Assembly (NCBI GenBank): GCA_027484425.1
Contig: JAIXSZ010000036.1
Location: 1 to 33,140 of the forward strand
Direction of reading: 5' to 3'
Source of the DNA: Sphingobacteriales bacterium
GTDB taxonomy: Bacteria > Bacteroidota > Bacteroidia > Chitinophagales > Chitinophagaceae
DNA: 33,140 bases
Both the position numbers and the translations under genes were made by a program. A model generated the notes under the pieces. The model was given only the letters and a program-made list of their open reading frames with translations. It ran no database searches and was not told where the DNA came from. Shown piece by piece: positions 1 through 7,276 of the stretch; position 1 is the first letter of the stretch, and every line of letters starts with the position of its first letter.

Positions 1-118
1 GTGCAGGGTAGTTGAGCGAGAGTTCAATTTCGTTGATGATGCTACTGTGCTCTATGCCATATAGAAGCGGTTTGGTGTTGAGGTAACTAACGGCACCTAC
101 TTTGATAATGGTACTCAA
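1..118 (-). CDS. mqnA: Chorismate dehydratase MqnA, N-terminal fragment (runs off the left edge)
   Basis: Only the first 39 codons are in the window. The reading frame gives S-T-I-I-K-V-G-A-V-S-Y-L-N-T-K-P-L, the characteristic N-terminus of MqnA, which removes water from chorismate to give 3-enolpyruvylbenzoate, the first step of the futalosine route to menaquinone. I place the start at the TTG at 118, because no ATG lies in frame between there and the TATATTTG promoter box at 136-143. The gene sits 55 bp downstream of the DUF5683 gene on the same strand but seems to have its own promoter. The C-terminal part and the rest of the substrate pocket are outside the window. A menaquinone pathway fits the respiratory genes later in the window. 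The family call is quite safe; the start codon is less so. Confidence 0.82.
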   Translation of the reverse strand, partial: MSTIIKVGAVSYLNTKPLLYGIEHSSIINEIELSLNYPA

Positions 119-135
119 ACGGGAAAATTTATGTA

Positions 136-143
136 CAAATATA
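136..143 (-). promoter_or_regulatory. Putative -7 promoter box (TATATTTG) of mqnA
   Basis: Read on the minus strand this is TATATTTG, a perfect match to the Bacteroidota TAnnTTTG box. It lies 17 bp before the TTG start of mqnA. No clear TTG -33 element is visible at the usual distance. Confidence 0.5.
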
Positions 144-173
144 AACGTGTAATAGCTACAAAACTGAAATAAA

Positions 174-764
174 CTATTTGAAATTCATGACTAGCCCAAT
201 GCCTCCACCTACTGGGGTGACAACAGGTCTCATTTGCATAGAAATATCACGCGATATATCGAAATTACGCAGGTGGGCTGCGGTGATGGCATCTAGTACC
301 TGCACTAGATAACCGACACTGGCAAAAAGCACACTCATATTTAGTGACCGGTTATAATCGTCTTGTATCTGTTTGAGCTGTTCTGTATTGTAAACCCCTA
401 CAAATTCATCTGTTGGATAGGGATTGTTAATTCTACCTATATACGCTTTACGATAGATATTATATTCAGTGCTATTAAAGACTACTAGATATCCTGCTAC
501 AGCTAAGCCTCCGTACACAATAGGTAATTTCCAATATTGGCGATTGTACACTTGTCCAAGCCCTGGCAACAAAGCAGCATAAAGCCCCGCTTTTTTTGGG
601 TTGGGTTGCCATTTGGTTTTTTTAGATATGGCAGTGTCTTGGGTATTAGTTACTCTTTTCTCAGCATTTAGGGTAGTTGTTTCTGCATTTTGGGCGCTAG
701 CTGATAGGCTGCAAGAAGTTGCCAGTAGTAGCACAATAAGTATTTGCAACTTTATGAAATTCAT
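174..764 (-). CDS. DUF5683 family membrane protein
   Basis: This 196-residue protein has a signal peptide (hydrophobic residues 5-22, probable cut after SASA). The conserved DUF5683 core is around residues 55-110: N-P-K-K-A-G-L-Y-A-A-L-L-P-G-L-G-Q-V-Y-N, then a membrane segment near 80-97 and a short conserved Y-x-x-x-R-x-A-Y patch. A second hydrophobic stretch near 143-160 (SVLFASVGYLVQVLDAI) may be another membrane helix. The family is found in Bacteroidota; it is often near chromosome-partition or envelope genes, and its molecular function is unknown to me. It has its own -7 box at 785-792, and mqnA follows on the same strand. The family assignment is good; no function is claimed. Confidence 0.8.
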   Translation of the reverse strand: MNFIKLQILIVLLLATSCSLSASAQNAETTTLNAEKRVTNTQDTAISKKTKWQPNPKKAGLYAALLPGLGQVYNRQYWKLPIVYGGLAVAGYLVVFNSTEYNIYRKAYIGRINNPYPTDEFVGVYNTEQLKQIQDDYNRSLNMSVLFASVGYLVQVLDAITAAHLRNFDISRDISMQMRPVVTPVGGGIGLVMNFK

Positions 765-784
765 GTTTGAGAAAAATGTAGTGC

Positions 785-792
785 CAAAGTTA
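785..792 (-). promoter_or_regulatory. Putative -7 promoter box (TAACTTTG) of the DUF5683 gene
   Basis: The minus strand reads TAACTTTG, a full TAnnTTTG match, 20 bp upstream of the ATG at 764. It therefore predicts a leader of about 13 bases. Confidence 0.5.
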
Positions 793-880
793 TGGTGTCA
801 ACTTAACCTAAATACCATAAGTGCATAACAGACAACGAATATCTAACAATTTTAACAACTGCGCTTCAATAAATTGGCAC

Positions 881-888
881 TAAATTTG
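881..888 (+). promoter_or_regulatory. Putative -7 promoter box (TAAATTTG) of the small lipoprotein gene
   Basis: TAAATTTG matches TAnnTTTG and lies 92 bp before the ATG at 981, implying an unusually long leader of about 85 bases compared with the other promoters in the window. Confidence 0.4.
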
Positions 889-980
889 TCTTCAACACAG
901 AAGCGTGGGTTTATTGCCTTGGTTCACCGCATCGTTCTCTCACTACCACTCATGAGCCAGGTGGAAAAACAATAAAAATA

Positions 981-1475
981 ATGAAAAAACTAGTTTTGAT
1001 GTTATTGGTAGCAGCTACTTTAGTAGCCACAGGTTGTACCAGAGTGGGTCCAGTAGGTCCGCAAGGACCACAAGGAAACGCTAATGTTATAGGATCTAAT
1101 CCATTCACTGTATCGTCATGGTCTAGAAACAACAACACCTATTTTGCTGATTTCTCTAGTTCAGATATTACAGCGAGCATTGTAGATTTCGGTATCGTAT
1201 CTATATTTAAAAGTTATGGGACAAATGAGTGGTCTCCATTGCCAGACATTAATGGAAAAACATCTACTGTCTACAATTTTTATGATGGTGGATTTTCTAT
1301 TTATATACAAAATTCAGATGGAACCGAACCTCTATTTCCGGGAAGTGTAACATTCAGGATGGTTGTCATTTCCAGTTCGCTTCGAGAAGCAAATCCTAAC
1401 ACAAACTGGAAAAGCTATACTGAAGTAATGAAAGTACTGAATAATAAACAGGCTGCAGCCACAAACAATTTATAG
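981..1475 (+). CDS. Small lipoprotein with a short collagen-like GPxGPQ stretch
   Basis: This 164-residue protein has a type II signal peptide: Lys2-Lys3, a hydrophobic stretch 4-17, and a lipobox A-T-G-C with the lipidated Cys at 19. Directly after the Cys come three to four Gly-Pro-x/Gly-x-x triplets (G-P-V-G-P-Q-G-P-Q-G, residues 23-32), then a globular part of about 130 residues rich in Ser, Thr, Asn and aromatic residues, which suggests a beta-rich fold. Such lipoproteins, with a short Gly-Pro-rich segment between the lipid anchor and the domain, are common in Bacteroidota; the stretch is probably a spacer rather than a true collagen helix. Function is unknown. It is monocistronic: its own promoter lies upstream and a shared terminator hairpin follows. 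Confidence 0.75.
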   Translation: MKKLVLMLLVAATLVATGCTRVGPVGPQGPQGNANVIGSNPFTVSSWSRNNNTYFADFSSSDITASIVDFGIVSIFKSYGTNEWSPLPDINGKTSTVYNFYDGGFSIYIQNSDGTEPLFPGSVTFRMVVISSSLREANPNTNWKSYTEVMKVLNNKQAAATNNL

Positions 1476-1495
1476 AAGTAGTTGATGTGTTCAGT

Positions 1496-1533
1496 AAAAA
1501 AGGGCAAACGGTTTTACTGTCTGCCCCTTTTTA
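1496..1533. terminator. Bidirectional intrinsic terminator
   Basis: An A-run followed by AGGGCA pairs with TGCCCC followed by a T-run, giving a 10-bp stem with one mismatch. It lies between the 3' ends of two convergent genes, so it can serve both strands. Confidence 0.75.
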
Positions 1534-1551
1534 TTGAAAAAAATGTCAAAT

Positions 1552-2031
1552 CTATTGCGCTACGCCGCCTTCCATACCTATTTTAAGCGATAGTCCTTTA
1601 GCCCAATCTATGATGGTTTGTTTTTGTTCGGGGGTGAGTACAGCTTCTTTGTGTATCCATGTATAGCTGTTCAGCGGCATGTCGCCTTCTTCCAGTTCAT
1701 GTACTATTTCTTTTAGTTTTTTCAGTTTACGCTTAGTAGAATAAGCGGCGTATTCAGAAAAATTTAGTTCATCTTTACCTTCATTGACATGATCGTCGAG
1801 CCATAGGCGCACAGGCTGAAAATTGCTGTACCATGGGTAGTTGGTGTTGTTGCTGTGGCAGTCGTAGCACGCCTGATGCAGCACATTGGCTACATTTTCT
1901 GGCACTTGATTTGCGGCTACAATATCATTAGGGCCTGTGGTGGTGCTTGTGTTTTTGGCTGGTCTGTATAGTTGTAGTAATATAAGTGCTGAAAGTGCAC
2001 CAATTCCAATACCTTTTATTGCCTTGTTCAT
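1552..2031 (-). CDS. Haem-binding domain protein (Haem_bd family), membrane-anchored
   Basis: I start this protein at the ATG at 2031 (159 residues). The in-frame upstream extension is basic, Cys- and His-rich and unlike the family. Residues 5-22 form an N-terminal membrane anchor. A single c-type haem motif C-Y-D-C-H is at 55-59, followed by N-x-x-x-Y-P-W-Y-S. The rest fits the Haem_bd domain: a W-L-x-x-H-V-x-x-G-K-x-x-L-N-F-S stretch, then E-G-D-M-P-L-N-S-Y with a Met that could be the second axial haem ligand, then L-T-P-E-Q near the end. It is probably a periplasmic-facing electron-transfer or haem-sensing protein; its partner is not identifiable here. It ends at a terminator shared with the lipoprotein gene. 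Confidence 0.85.
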   Translation of the reverse strand: MNKAIKGIGIGALSALILLQLYRPAKNTSTTTGPNDIVAANQVPENVANVLHQACYDCHSNNTNYPWYSNFQPVRLWLDDHVNEGKDELNFSEYAAYSTKRKLKKLKEIVHELEEGDMPLNSYTWIHKEAVLTPEQKQTIIDWAKGLSLKIGMEGGVAQ

Positions 2032-2167
2032 GATATGAATGTGTGTATGCTGCAAGTTACGATTGCTACACTTAAAGTTTTTACAATAAATGGAAAACTT
2101 TTTGGCATAACATGAATTATGTTTGGAACGAAGAGATAGCTTATTTTTATACAATTAAGATGATGGT

Positions 2168-3304
2168 ATGAGATACTGGGTAAACGTTATATTGTTATTG
2201 ATTACATTACTGTGTTCGGTTAATGTAGTGGCGCAGCGGTCTTACGACTCGCTATACAAGGCGGCCATAGGAGGTAGTATAGCGGCACAGGTTGACCTAG
2301 GAGATATACAACATAAAGGATTGGGAATACCCCAAAATGACTCTGAAGCACTGAGATGGTATAAGATGGCAGCCGAAAAGGGAGATGCTGACGCACAGTG
2401 CAATGTGGGCTATATGTATGAAAATGCACTTGCAGGGCTGGCTAAAGATAACAAAGAGGCGATGAAATGGTATCGAAAAAGTGCGGCTCAAGGCAATGCA
2501 AGGTGCGAATGCAGCATCGGTAACATGTATGAAAATGGCAAGGGGGTGAATGTGGACTATGAGGAAGCCATTAAATGGTATAGATTATCGGCAGATAAAA
2601 AATATAATTATGGCTACTTGAATGTGGGCAGGATGTATGAAAAAGGCCTTGCAGTGCCTCAAAGCGATACGGAGGCACTGAAGTGGTATAGACTGGCATC
2701 GGAGGGGGGGAATGCTGTAGCGCAGGGGATGCTGGGCTGGATGCTGGAGCGGGGTATTGCTACCCAACCCGATACAGTCGAAGCGCTAACATGGTACAGG
2801 AAGTCGGCATTTAGTGGAGATGCTACTAGCCAGAATAACTTGGGTCGTATGTACTATTTCGGTTTGGGTGGCTTAGCCAAAGATTATGTCATAGCTGCCG
2901 AGTGGTTTCATAAGGCTGCTAGATCGGGTAATGTGCTAGCACAATACATATTAGGTCAGATGCACGAAACAGGTATCGATGGAGCTGTAGAAAAGGATTT
3001 AAATGAAGCAGTAGAACTTTACCAAGCAGCAGCCAAACAGCAGCATAAAGGTGCACAATTTAGACTTGGTAGACTGTATTACTATGGACTAGGCGTAAGA
3101 AAGAATTACGAAATGGCTGCCAATTGGTATGAAAAAGCTGCTAGTCAGGGGGACTTGCTAGCAATGGGCAATCTTGGTGTGATGCTTTATGAAGGATCTG
3201 GTGTAAAAAAGAATGAAGAAAAGGGACTCACCTTGCTGCGAAAAGCGGCTGCAGGTGGGCTGAAAGAAGTACAAAACTATATGATAACTCATAACTTGAA
3301 ATAG
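2168..3304 (+). CDS. Secreted Sel1-repeat protein
   Basis: This 378-residue protein begins with a signal peptide (hydrophobic 6-22, cut near VVA-Q). The remainder is about nine consecutive Sel1-like repeats of 36-38 residues, each of the form A-Q-x-x-L-G-x-M-Y-x-x-G-x-G-V-x-x-D-x-x-E-A-x-x-W-Y-x-x-A-A-x-x-G. These helical-pair repeats form a protein-binding solenoid; no enzymatic domain is attached. Some units carry an inserted residue (for example the A-L-A-G-L-A-K-D version), which is normal in the family. Sel1 proteins usually act as scaffolds in envelope stress or assembly, but the partner cannot be inferred here. It is divergent from the haem-binding gene. I see no clear -7 box before it. 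Confidence 0.9.
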   Translation: MRYWVNVILLLITLLCSVNVVAQRSYDSLYKAAIGGSIAAQVDLGDIQHKGLGIPQNDSEALRWYKMAAEKGDADAQCNVGYMYENALAGLAKDNKEAMKWYRKSAAQGNARCECSIGNMYENGKGVNVDYEEAIKWYRLSADKKYNYGYLNVGRMYEKGLAVPQSDTEALKWYRLASEGGNAVAQGMLGWMLERGIATQPDTVEALTWYRKSAFSGDATSQNNLGRMYYFGLGGLAKDYVIAAEWFHKAARSGNVLAQYILGQMHETGIDGAVEKDLNEAVELYQAAAKQQHKGAQFRLGRLYYYGLGVRKNYEMAANWYEKAASQGDLLAMGNLGVMLYEGSGVKKNEEKGLTLLRKAAAGGLKEVQNYMITHNLK

Positions 3305-3326
3305 TACAAAACTTATTTTTACGATG

Positions 3327-3334
3327 TACTTTTG
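3327..3334 (+). promoter_or_regulatory. Putative -7 promoter box (TACTTTTG)
   Basis: TACTTTTG is a full TAnnTTTG match 24 bp before the ATG at 3359. It helps decide the start of the following gene: the in-frame TTG at 3332 lies inside the box and so would not be transcribed. Confidence 0.5.
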
Positions 3335-3358
3335 CTTAAACAATTATTTAGCAGCTGC

Positions 3359-3928
3359 ATGACCTATATATACATATTGGCTCTACTACTACAAGTAGGA
3401 ATTTTAGTATTTTTTTTTAAAAGAAGTACTGCTAAAAAAACATCAAAAAAGATAGTTTCAAAAACTGAAAGTAGCAGTAGCTATGAACAAACCCGTAACG
3501 CAGCTTTAAGTATTACTCCTGATCAGTTGGGATTGAATATACCCCAAGGCGCACTTAAGGTATATGGAGTAGTGATGGATTGGGACATGAACGGTACTAT
3601 TCTTAGTTTAAGTGCCTACATAAATGGTGCTGCTAACGCGGTGCTAAGTAGTGGTGCTGCTGTAGTAGGTGGTGGTAAAAATCCTGCTGTTGCTGAAGAA
3701 GCTTCAGAGTTCGTTTTAGTTGCCCAAAACTATATCAACAAAACATTGCATGTTACTACTGCCGGATTGCCGGCACTCGGCACTGTTCGTTTTAATCTTT
3801 TAACTAATCAAGGTGTATATGCAGCGCAGGAGCTGTTGTCTGCTATTAACGACAATTCATCACCGTGGATAGGTTTGTTTTTTAGAGGTAGTATGTTGCT
3901 TGATGAAATAAAGAAAACAGCGGAATAG
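3359..3928 (+). CDS. Unknown membrane-anchored protein
   Basis: From the ATG at 3359 this is a 189-residue protein. One membrane segment spans about residues 3-20 (Y-I-Y-I-L-A-L-L-L-Q-V-G-I-L-V-F-F-F), followed by a basic, Lys-rich linker, so the rest is probably cytoplasmic. The body contains a D-W-D-M-N-G-T-I-L-S-L motif and a Gly/Ala-rich central part (S-S-G-A-A-V-V-G-G-G-K-N). I do not recognise the family and propose no function. The gene starts 54 bp after the Sel1-repeat gene but has its own promoter box. It ends 11 bases from the end of the convergent PDZ gene. An alternative TTG start at 3332 would add nine residues, but it overlaps the promoter. Confidence 0.7.
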   Translation: MTYIYILALLLQVGILVFFFKRSTAKKTSKKIVSKTESSSSYEQTRNAALSITPDQLGLNIPQGALKVYGVVMDWDMNGTILSLSAYINGAANAVLSSGAAVVGGGKNPAVAEEASEFVLVAQNYINKTLHVTTAGLPALGTVRFNLLTNQGVYAAQELLSAINDNSSPWIGLFFRGSMLLDEIKKTAE

Positions 3929-3936
3929 CTGTACTC

Positions 3937-3957
3937 CATTATTTGTATACAATAATG
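3937..3957. terminator. Near-perfect palindrome between convergent genes, possible terminator
   Basis: CATTATT and AATAATG form arms around a GTATAC centre. It overlaps the stop codon of the minus-strand PDZ gene and follows the plus-strand gene by 8 bp. There is no T-run, so termination is uncertain. Confidence 0.3.
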
Positions 3958-4679
3958 TACAAGCCTTTGCATTCGCTATAAGGTTCCTTCATGGTTACGC
4001 TTACAACTCCAGCACTATTGGCTGCCATTTTTATGTTTGTTGTTAATCTTGCTGTGGTTTTGTTAGTACTGTCAACCATCAGATTAGTAGTCACACCTTC
4101 ATTTCTGCTATCAAAAACTATTGCGCTTACATTGTTTGCTGACGTTAATGCAAATAAATTAATGACGTAATTGCCTTCAGAGGCATCAAAACTAAAGAAG
4201 TAATCTCCACAATCTGAGCTTACCGCCTTAGCTATAATATGTCCTTTCCTTTTCAGCAATTTCACTTCTTGTTCACAAGCCAACACAAACGCTTCTTTAG
4301 GGTCGAATAGGGGGGCATTGTTATTTGTTTGGATAGTAGCTCTAGTAAGAGTGATTTCTTTTATTTTCTTTGCTTGTGGATTATCCGTAATTTCAAGTTT
4401 AACTGTAGTTCCTTCTGCACCCCGTATGTTGTTAACTACTTCTTCAAGGGATTTATTTTTACATGGCACACCATCTACAGATAAGATGTACCAACCAGCT
4501 TGAATATTTTGTGCAGCAGCTGGACTATTGGGAACTATATTCAATATTTTTGGTAAAGTCATTCCTTTTTGGGTAGTATCTAGCTTCAAAGAAGCACCTA
4601 TTCCACCTACAGATTGTGCAAGGACATTTGTAGTTAGCAAACAAAACAACAATAGATAAGACTGAAATGAATACTTCAT
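3939..4679 (-). CDS. Secreted PDZ-domain protein
   Basis: This 246-residue protein has a signal peptide (residues 1-21, cut near VLA-Q). A PDZ domain occupies about residues 23-100: G-G-I-G-A-S-L near the ligand groove, then I-V-P-N-S-P-A-A-A-Q-N-I-Q-A-G-W-Y-I-L-S-V-D-G and I-R-G-A-E-G-T-T-V-K-L-E-I, the usual PDZ signature as seen in HtrA and CtpA proteins. No serine protease domain is attached. The C-terminal part (about 125-246) looks like a beta-sandwich that I do not recognise. It starts 30 bp after pyrF on the same strand and has no visible promoter of its own, so it is probably co-transcribed with pyrF although unrelated in function. Confidence 0.82.
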   Translation of the reverse strand: MKYSFQSYLLLFCLLTTNVLAQSVGGIGASLKLDTTQKGMTLPKILNIVPNSPAAAQNIQAGWYILSVDGVPCKNKSLEEVVNNIRGAEGTTVKLEITDNPQAKKIKEITLTRATIQTNNNAPLFDPKEAFVLACEQEVKLLKRKGHIIAKAVSSDCGDYFFSFDASEGNYVINLFALTSANNVSAIVFDSRNEGVTTNLMVDSTNKTTARLTTNIKMAANSAGVVSVTMKEPYSECKGLYIIVYK

Positions 4680-4709
4680 TTTGGTATATAAGTAACTGTA
4701 GTATAATTG

Positions 4710-5510
4710 TTATAAGAAAGCTTCCATTTCCTGTTGGTAACTGTGTGCAGCTCTATGTGCTTGATCCGCAAAATCCATTCCATTGCCAGCATAAATTATG
4801 CCTCGAGATACGTTTATTAGAACACCAGCATCTTTATTGAAAGCATTACTGCACACTGTAGCCACATCGCCACCTTGAGTTCCTACACCAGGCACCAAGA
4901 AAAAGTGTTCGGGGAGTAAATTTCTGACTTCTTGTAGCTGCTCCTTACGAGTGGCACCGATCACAAACATAATATTGCCAGAGTTTCCCCAAGATGCGAC
5001 GGTACGCAAAACCTTTTGGTAAAGTAATTCAGAGCCGCATTGCTGTAGTTGGAAGTCAGCACTACCAGCATTAGAAGTCAGTCCTAATACAATTGACCAT
5101 TTACCTTCAAATTGCAAGAACGGCTTTACGCTATCGGCACCCATGTATGGTGCTATAGTGACACTGTCATAAGGATATGTATGGAAAAAAGTGCGAGCAT
5201 ACTGCTCAGAAGTATTGCCAATATCACCTCGTTTAGCGTCTGCTATTGTAAAAATATCCTTGGGTATATAGTTGAGAGTACGTTCCATACTCATCCAACC
5301 TTTTATGCCCTGAGCTTCATAAAATGCTGTGTTTATTTTGTAGGCTACAGTAAAGTCTTTTGTAGCGTCTATTATAGCTTTATTGAAGGCAAAAGCAGGA
5401 TCTTCTTCCTGTAAAAGGTGTGTAGGAATTTTAGATAAATCGGTATCTAGACCTACACAAAGAACTGACTTCTTTCTGAAAATATTGGCTACTAATTCTT
5501 CGCGATTCAT
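4710..5510 (-). CDS. pyrF: Orotidine 5'-phosphate decarboxylase (type 2)
   Basis: This cytoplasmic enzyme of 266 residues converts orotidine 5'-phosphate to UMP, the last step of de novo pyrimidine synthesis. The catalytic D-A-K-R-G-D-I motif is at residues 91-97. V-G-L-D-T-D at the first strand, Lys58 in V-A-Y-K-I-N, V-P-G-V-G-T-Q-G-G-D near 207 and N-V-S-R-G-I near 233 complete the TIM-barrel active site and phosphate loop. The length and the A-Y-K-I-N-T-A-F-Y-E pattern match the longer type 2 subfamily. The start is supported by the TATCTTTA promoter box ending only 4 bases before the ATG. The PDZ gene follows at 30 bp, probably in the same transcript. Confidence 0.96.
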   Translation of the reverse strand: MNREELVANIFRKKSVLCVGLDTDLSKIPTHLLQEEDPAFAFNKAIIDATKDFTVAYKINTAFYEAQGIKGWMSMERTLNYIPKDIFTIADAKRGDIGNTSEQYARTFFHTYPYDSVTIAPYMGADSVKPFLQFEGKWSIVLGLTSNAGSADFQLQQCGSELLYQKVLRTVASWGNSGNIMFVIGATRKEQLQEVRNLLPEHFFLVPGVGTQGGDVATVCSNAFNKDAGVLINVSRGIIYAGNGMDFADQAHRAAHSYQQEMEAFL

Positions 5511-5514
5511 GCTG

Positions 5515-5522
5515 TAAAGATA
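5515..5522 (-). promoter_or_regulatory. Putative -7 promoter box (TATCTTTA) of pyrF
   Basis: Read on the minus strand the segment is TATCTTTA-CAGC-ATG. One base differs from TAnnTTTG. The box is so close to the ATG that the transcript would be leaderless or nearly so. Confidence 0.45.
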
Positions 5523-5616
5523 GACAATAGCATGTAACAGAATCAGCCATTACCTTATAAATGCTGTATAAAAACTTGTAATTGTTTACTATCAGAAAAG
5601 TGTAAAAAGGGGAGTG

Positions 5617-5796
5617 TTATTTGCTATCGTATTGTTTCAGCAGCTCTGATGCAGGAACATGTTTTATTTCTCCGTTTACGCATATCACTGCCGTTTCGTT
5701 GTTTGCAGCTTTTTGTTCGTAGAGTTTACGAATAGCTAATTTCAAACCTGCTTCTATTTTGTTAAGCAATTCTACGTTTTCCTGTTTACGGCTCAT
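5617..5796 (-). CDS. Small partner protein of the zeta-like kinase (possible antitoxin)
   Basis: This 59-residue protein starts at the ATG at 5796, which overlaps the TGA of the zeta-like gene in an ATGA junction, so the two are almost certainly translationally coupled. An in-frame ATG at 5820 lies inside the zeta gene and is less likely. The N-terminal 30 residues look like one amphipathic helix (E-N-V-E-L-L-N-K-I-E-A-G-L-K-L-A-I). A short beta-rich end follows: T-A-V-I-C-V-N-G-E-I-K-H-V-P-A-S-E-L-L. I cannot name the family with certainty. Small proteins of this shape often accompany zeta-type kinases, so an antitoxin role is an inference from context. Here the partner is encoded after the kinase, not before it as in classical epsilon-zeta operons. 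Confidence 0.7.
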   Translation of the reverse strand: MSRKQENVELLNKIEAGLKLAIRKLYEQKAANNETAVICVNGEIKHVPASELLKQYDSK

Positions 5797-6362
5797 GATA
5801 ACTTGCTTATTGATTCCCAAAGTTCGTTGTTTTCGATGATAATATCAAATTCAGATTCTTTACGGCCTATTGGCTGTAGAACTCCCAATGAGTTGTCTGC
5901 AACTATCCAAGTGTCGCAGATAGGCATAAACAACTTAAATAAATTGCTGATGCCTTTGTAATAGCGTCTTCTTATAACATTGACAGGTATATTATGACCT
6001 CCTTTTTTTACTCTTTCAGCCACACGTTGTAGTGCCAGATCTGGACTATTCAACCAAATGTATATTAAGGAAACATTGTATCCGAGAGTCTTAGCTCTGC
6101 GAATGAGTGATACATAACTACGTGTAGCAAGTGTGGTTTCTATTGCGAAGTCTACACCCAAATGTAGTAATTCTTCTATGCGATGAAGCATTATTCGGCC
6201 GGCTTCAATAGCCACACTTTCTACATTGAATGGTGAAATACCTGCTGCAATATTATCTGCATTTACAAACTCTCTACAGTCAAGAATGTCAGGCAATATA
6301 GTGAAGCTAGCGGTAGTTTTGCCAGCCCCGTTACAACCTGCAATGATGTAGAGATTAGGCAT
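5793..6362 (-). CDS. Zeta-toxin-like P-loop kinase
   Basis: This 189-residue protein opens with a Walker A loop, G-C-N-G-A-G-K-T-T (residues 9-17), directly at the N-terminus. Next comes F-V-N-A-D-N-I-A-A-G-I-S-P, the acidic motif that follows the P-loop in zeta toxins. F-A-I-E-T-T-L-A-T-R-S is the substrate-side motif, V-S-L-I-Y-I-W-L-N-S-P-D-L-A-L-Q-R-V-A-E-R-V a lid region, and G-G-H-N-I-P-V-N-V-I-R-R-R-Y an arginine-rich motif. Classical zeta toxins phosphorylate UDP-N-acetylglucosamine and block cell-wall synthesis; many chromosomal relatives of this short type have unknown substrates. It is coupled to the small gene at 5617-5796. It lies directly after the DUF4292 gene, where I would expect a murein-hydrolase gene from related genomes. 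Confidence 0.85.
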   Translation of the reverse strand: MPNLYIIAGCNGAGKTTASFTILPDILDCREFVNADNIAAGISPFNVESVAIEAGRIMLHRIEELLHLGVDFAIETTLATRSYVSLIRRAKTLGYNVSLIYIWLNSPDLALQRVAERVKKGGHNIPVNVIRRRYYKGISNLFKLFMPICDTWIVADNSLGVLQPIGRKESEFDIIIENNELWESISKLS

Positions 6363-6406
6363 TTCGTATATTGTGTAGGGATTATTAACGTTTAGTCGGT
6401 AAAATA

Positions 6407-6414
6407 TAAAGGTA
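6407..6414 (-). promoter_or_regulatory. Possible -7 box (TACCTTTA) of the zeta-like operon
   Basis: TACCTTTA differs by one base from TAnnTTTG and is 44 bp upstream of the kinase ATG. If real, the toxin-like pair is transcribed separately from the dut-DUF4292 cluster. Confidence 0.3.
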
Positions 6415-6418
6415 CTGT

Positions 6419-7276
6419 TTAGTGATTGTTGACTGTAAAGTTTTTAGGCATCGTGAATGGAAATTCTAATACTTTATCAAATTCTTCATTAACAATGTCC
6501 ATTTCTATAGTATAATTGTTAACACCATTTTGTAAACGCACAGTTCTTTTTTTAGATAACATACGGTTGCTAGATTTTTCATAGTTATTATAGTCAATCA
6601 TAGCTTGCGTATTATTAGATTTTCTTGTTTGTAAATGCCCCATTTGCATCAAGCTGTCTTTTTTTCGATAGGTAATTTGTTGAGTAAAACTGCTGTCTTC
6701 AGTTTGCAAAGACCAAACAGAATCTTTCTCATCAGCTGAAACAACATCTCCATTTATTATTGGGTCGCCAGAAAAAAGATTTTGAAGCTGACTAAAGCTT
6801 ACTGGTACAGGTAAAATTCTACCCACCTCAGAAAGTGCCAAACTAGTAGTTTCTTTTTGTTGATAATTAACCATAAAAAAGCTGTCAGGAGTAACCAAAA
6901 TACGAGCTACAGAATAGAGACCTCCAATAGCAGATATATGTATCCATACAAGACTATCCTTGGCAATTCGGAAATTTGCAGAAAAATCAACTGAATTATC
7001 AGGACTTTCGAAACTGACTTTAGCCTTTCCTGAAAACGTTTTGTAGTCCATACGTTTCATCCAAAGTGGTAAAAGTTCATTTATCAATTTTCTGCTTTCT
7101 GATGTGACTTCATTTATAGGTGCAGCTGTAATTGGGGAATCGGTAGTTTTTAAAGAATCAGCGATAGTTGTAATTGCTATATTATTGCGTTTTTTATTAC
7201 TTTTTTTCAGCAAAGTACATGATGAGATGTAGAATGGTAATACTAGTACCATTAAACTTAATAGGCGTTTATTCAT
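6419..7276 (-). CDS. DUF4292 family lipoprotein
   Basis: I start at the ATG at 7276 (285 residues), because it gives a clean lipoprotein signal: Lys3-Arg4, hydrophobic 5-17, lipobox I-S-S-C with Cys20. The upstream in-frame extension lies inside the TPR gene. After a low-complexity basic linker, residues 80-285 match the DUF4292 pattern (F-S-G-K-A-K-V-S-F, D-S-L-V-W-I-H-I-S-A, G-x-Y-S-V-A-R-I-L-V-T-P-D-S-F-F). It is a Bacteroidota family with a predicted LolA/LolB-like beta-barrel fold, so lipoprotein or lipid handling in the envelope is a reasonable guess. The first 8 bases overlap the end of the TPR gene, which indicates one operon. Confidence 0.85.
   Translation of the reverse strand: MNKRLLSLMVLVLPFYISSCTLLKKSNKKRNNIAITTIADSLKTTDSPITAAPINEVTSESRKLINELLPLWMKRMDYKTFSGKAKVSFESPDNSVDFSANFRIAKDSLVWIHISAIGGLYSVARILVTPDSFFMVNYQQKETTSLALSEVGRILPVPVSFSQLQNLFSGDPIINGDVVSADEKDSVWSLQTEDSSFTQQITYRKKDSLMQMGHLQTRKSNNTQAMIDYNNYEKSSNRMLSKKRTVRLQNGVNNYTIEMDIVNEEFDKVLEFPFTMPKNFTVNNH

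Noticed and set aside
981-1475. True collagen-like protein
   Set aside because: Only three to four Gly-Pro-rich triplets are present, too few for a triple helix; a spacer behind the lipid anchor is more likely.
2031-2154. Longer start for the haem-binding protein
   Set aside because: The 41 extra residues are basic and Cys/His-rich with no family match, and the ATG at 2031 gives the expected membrane anchor at the N-terminus.
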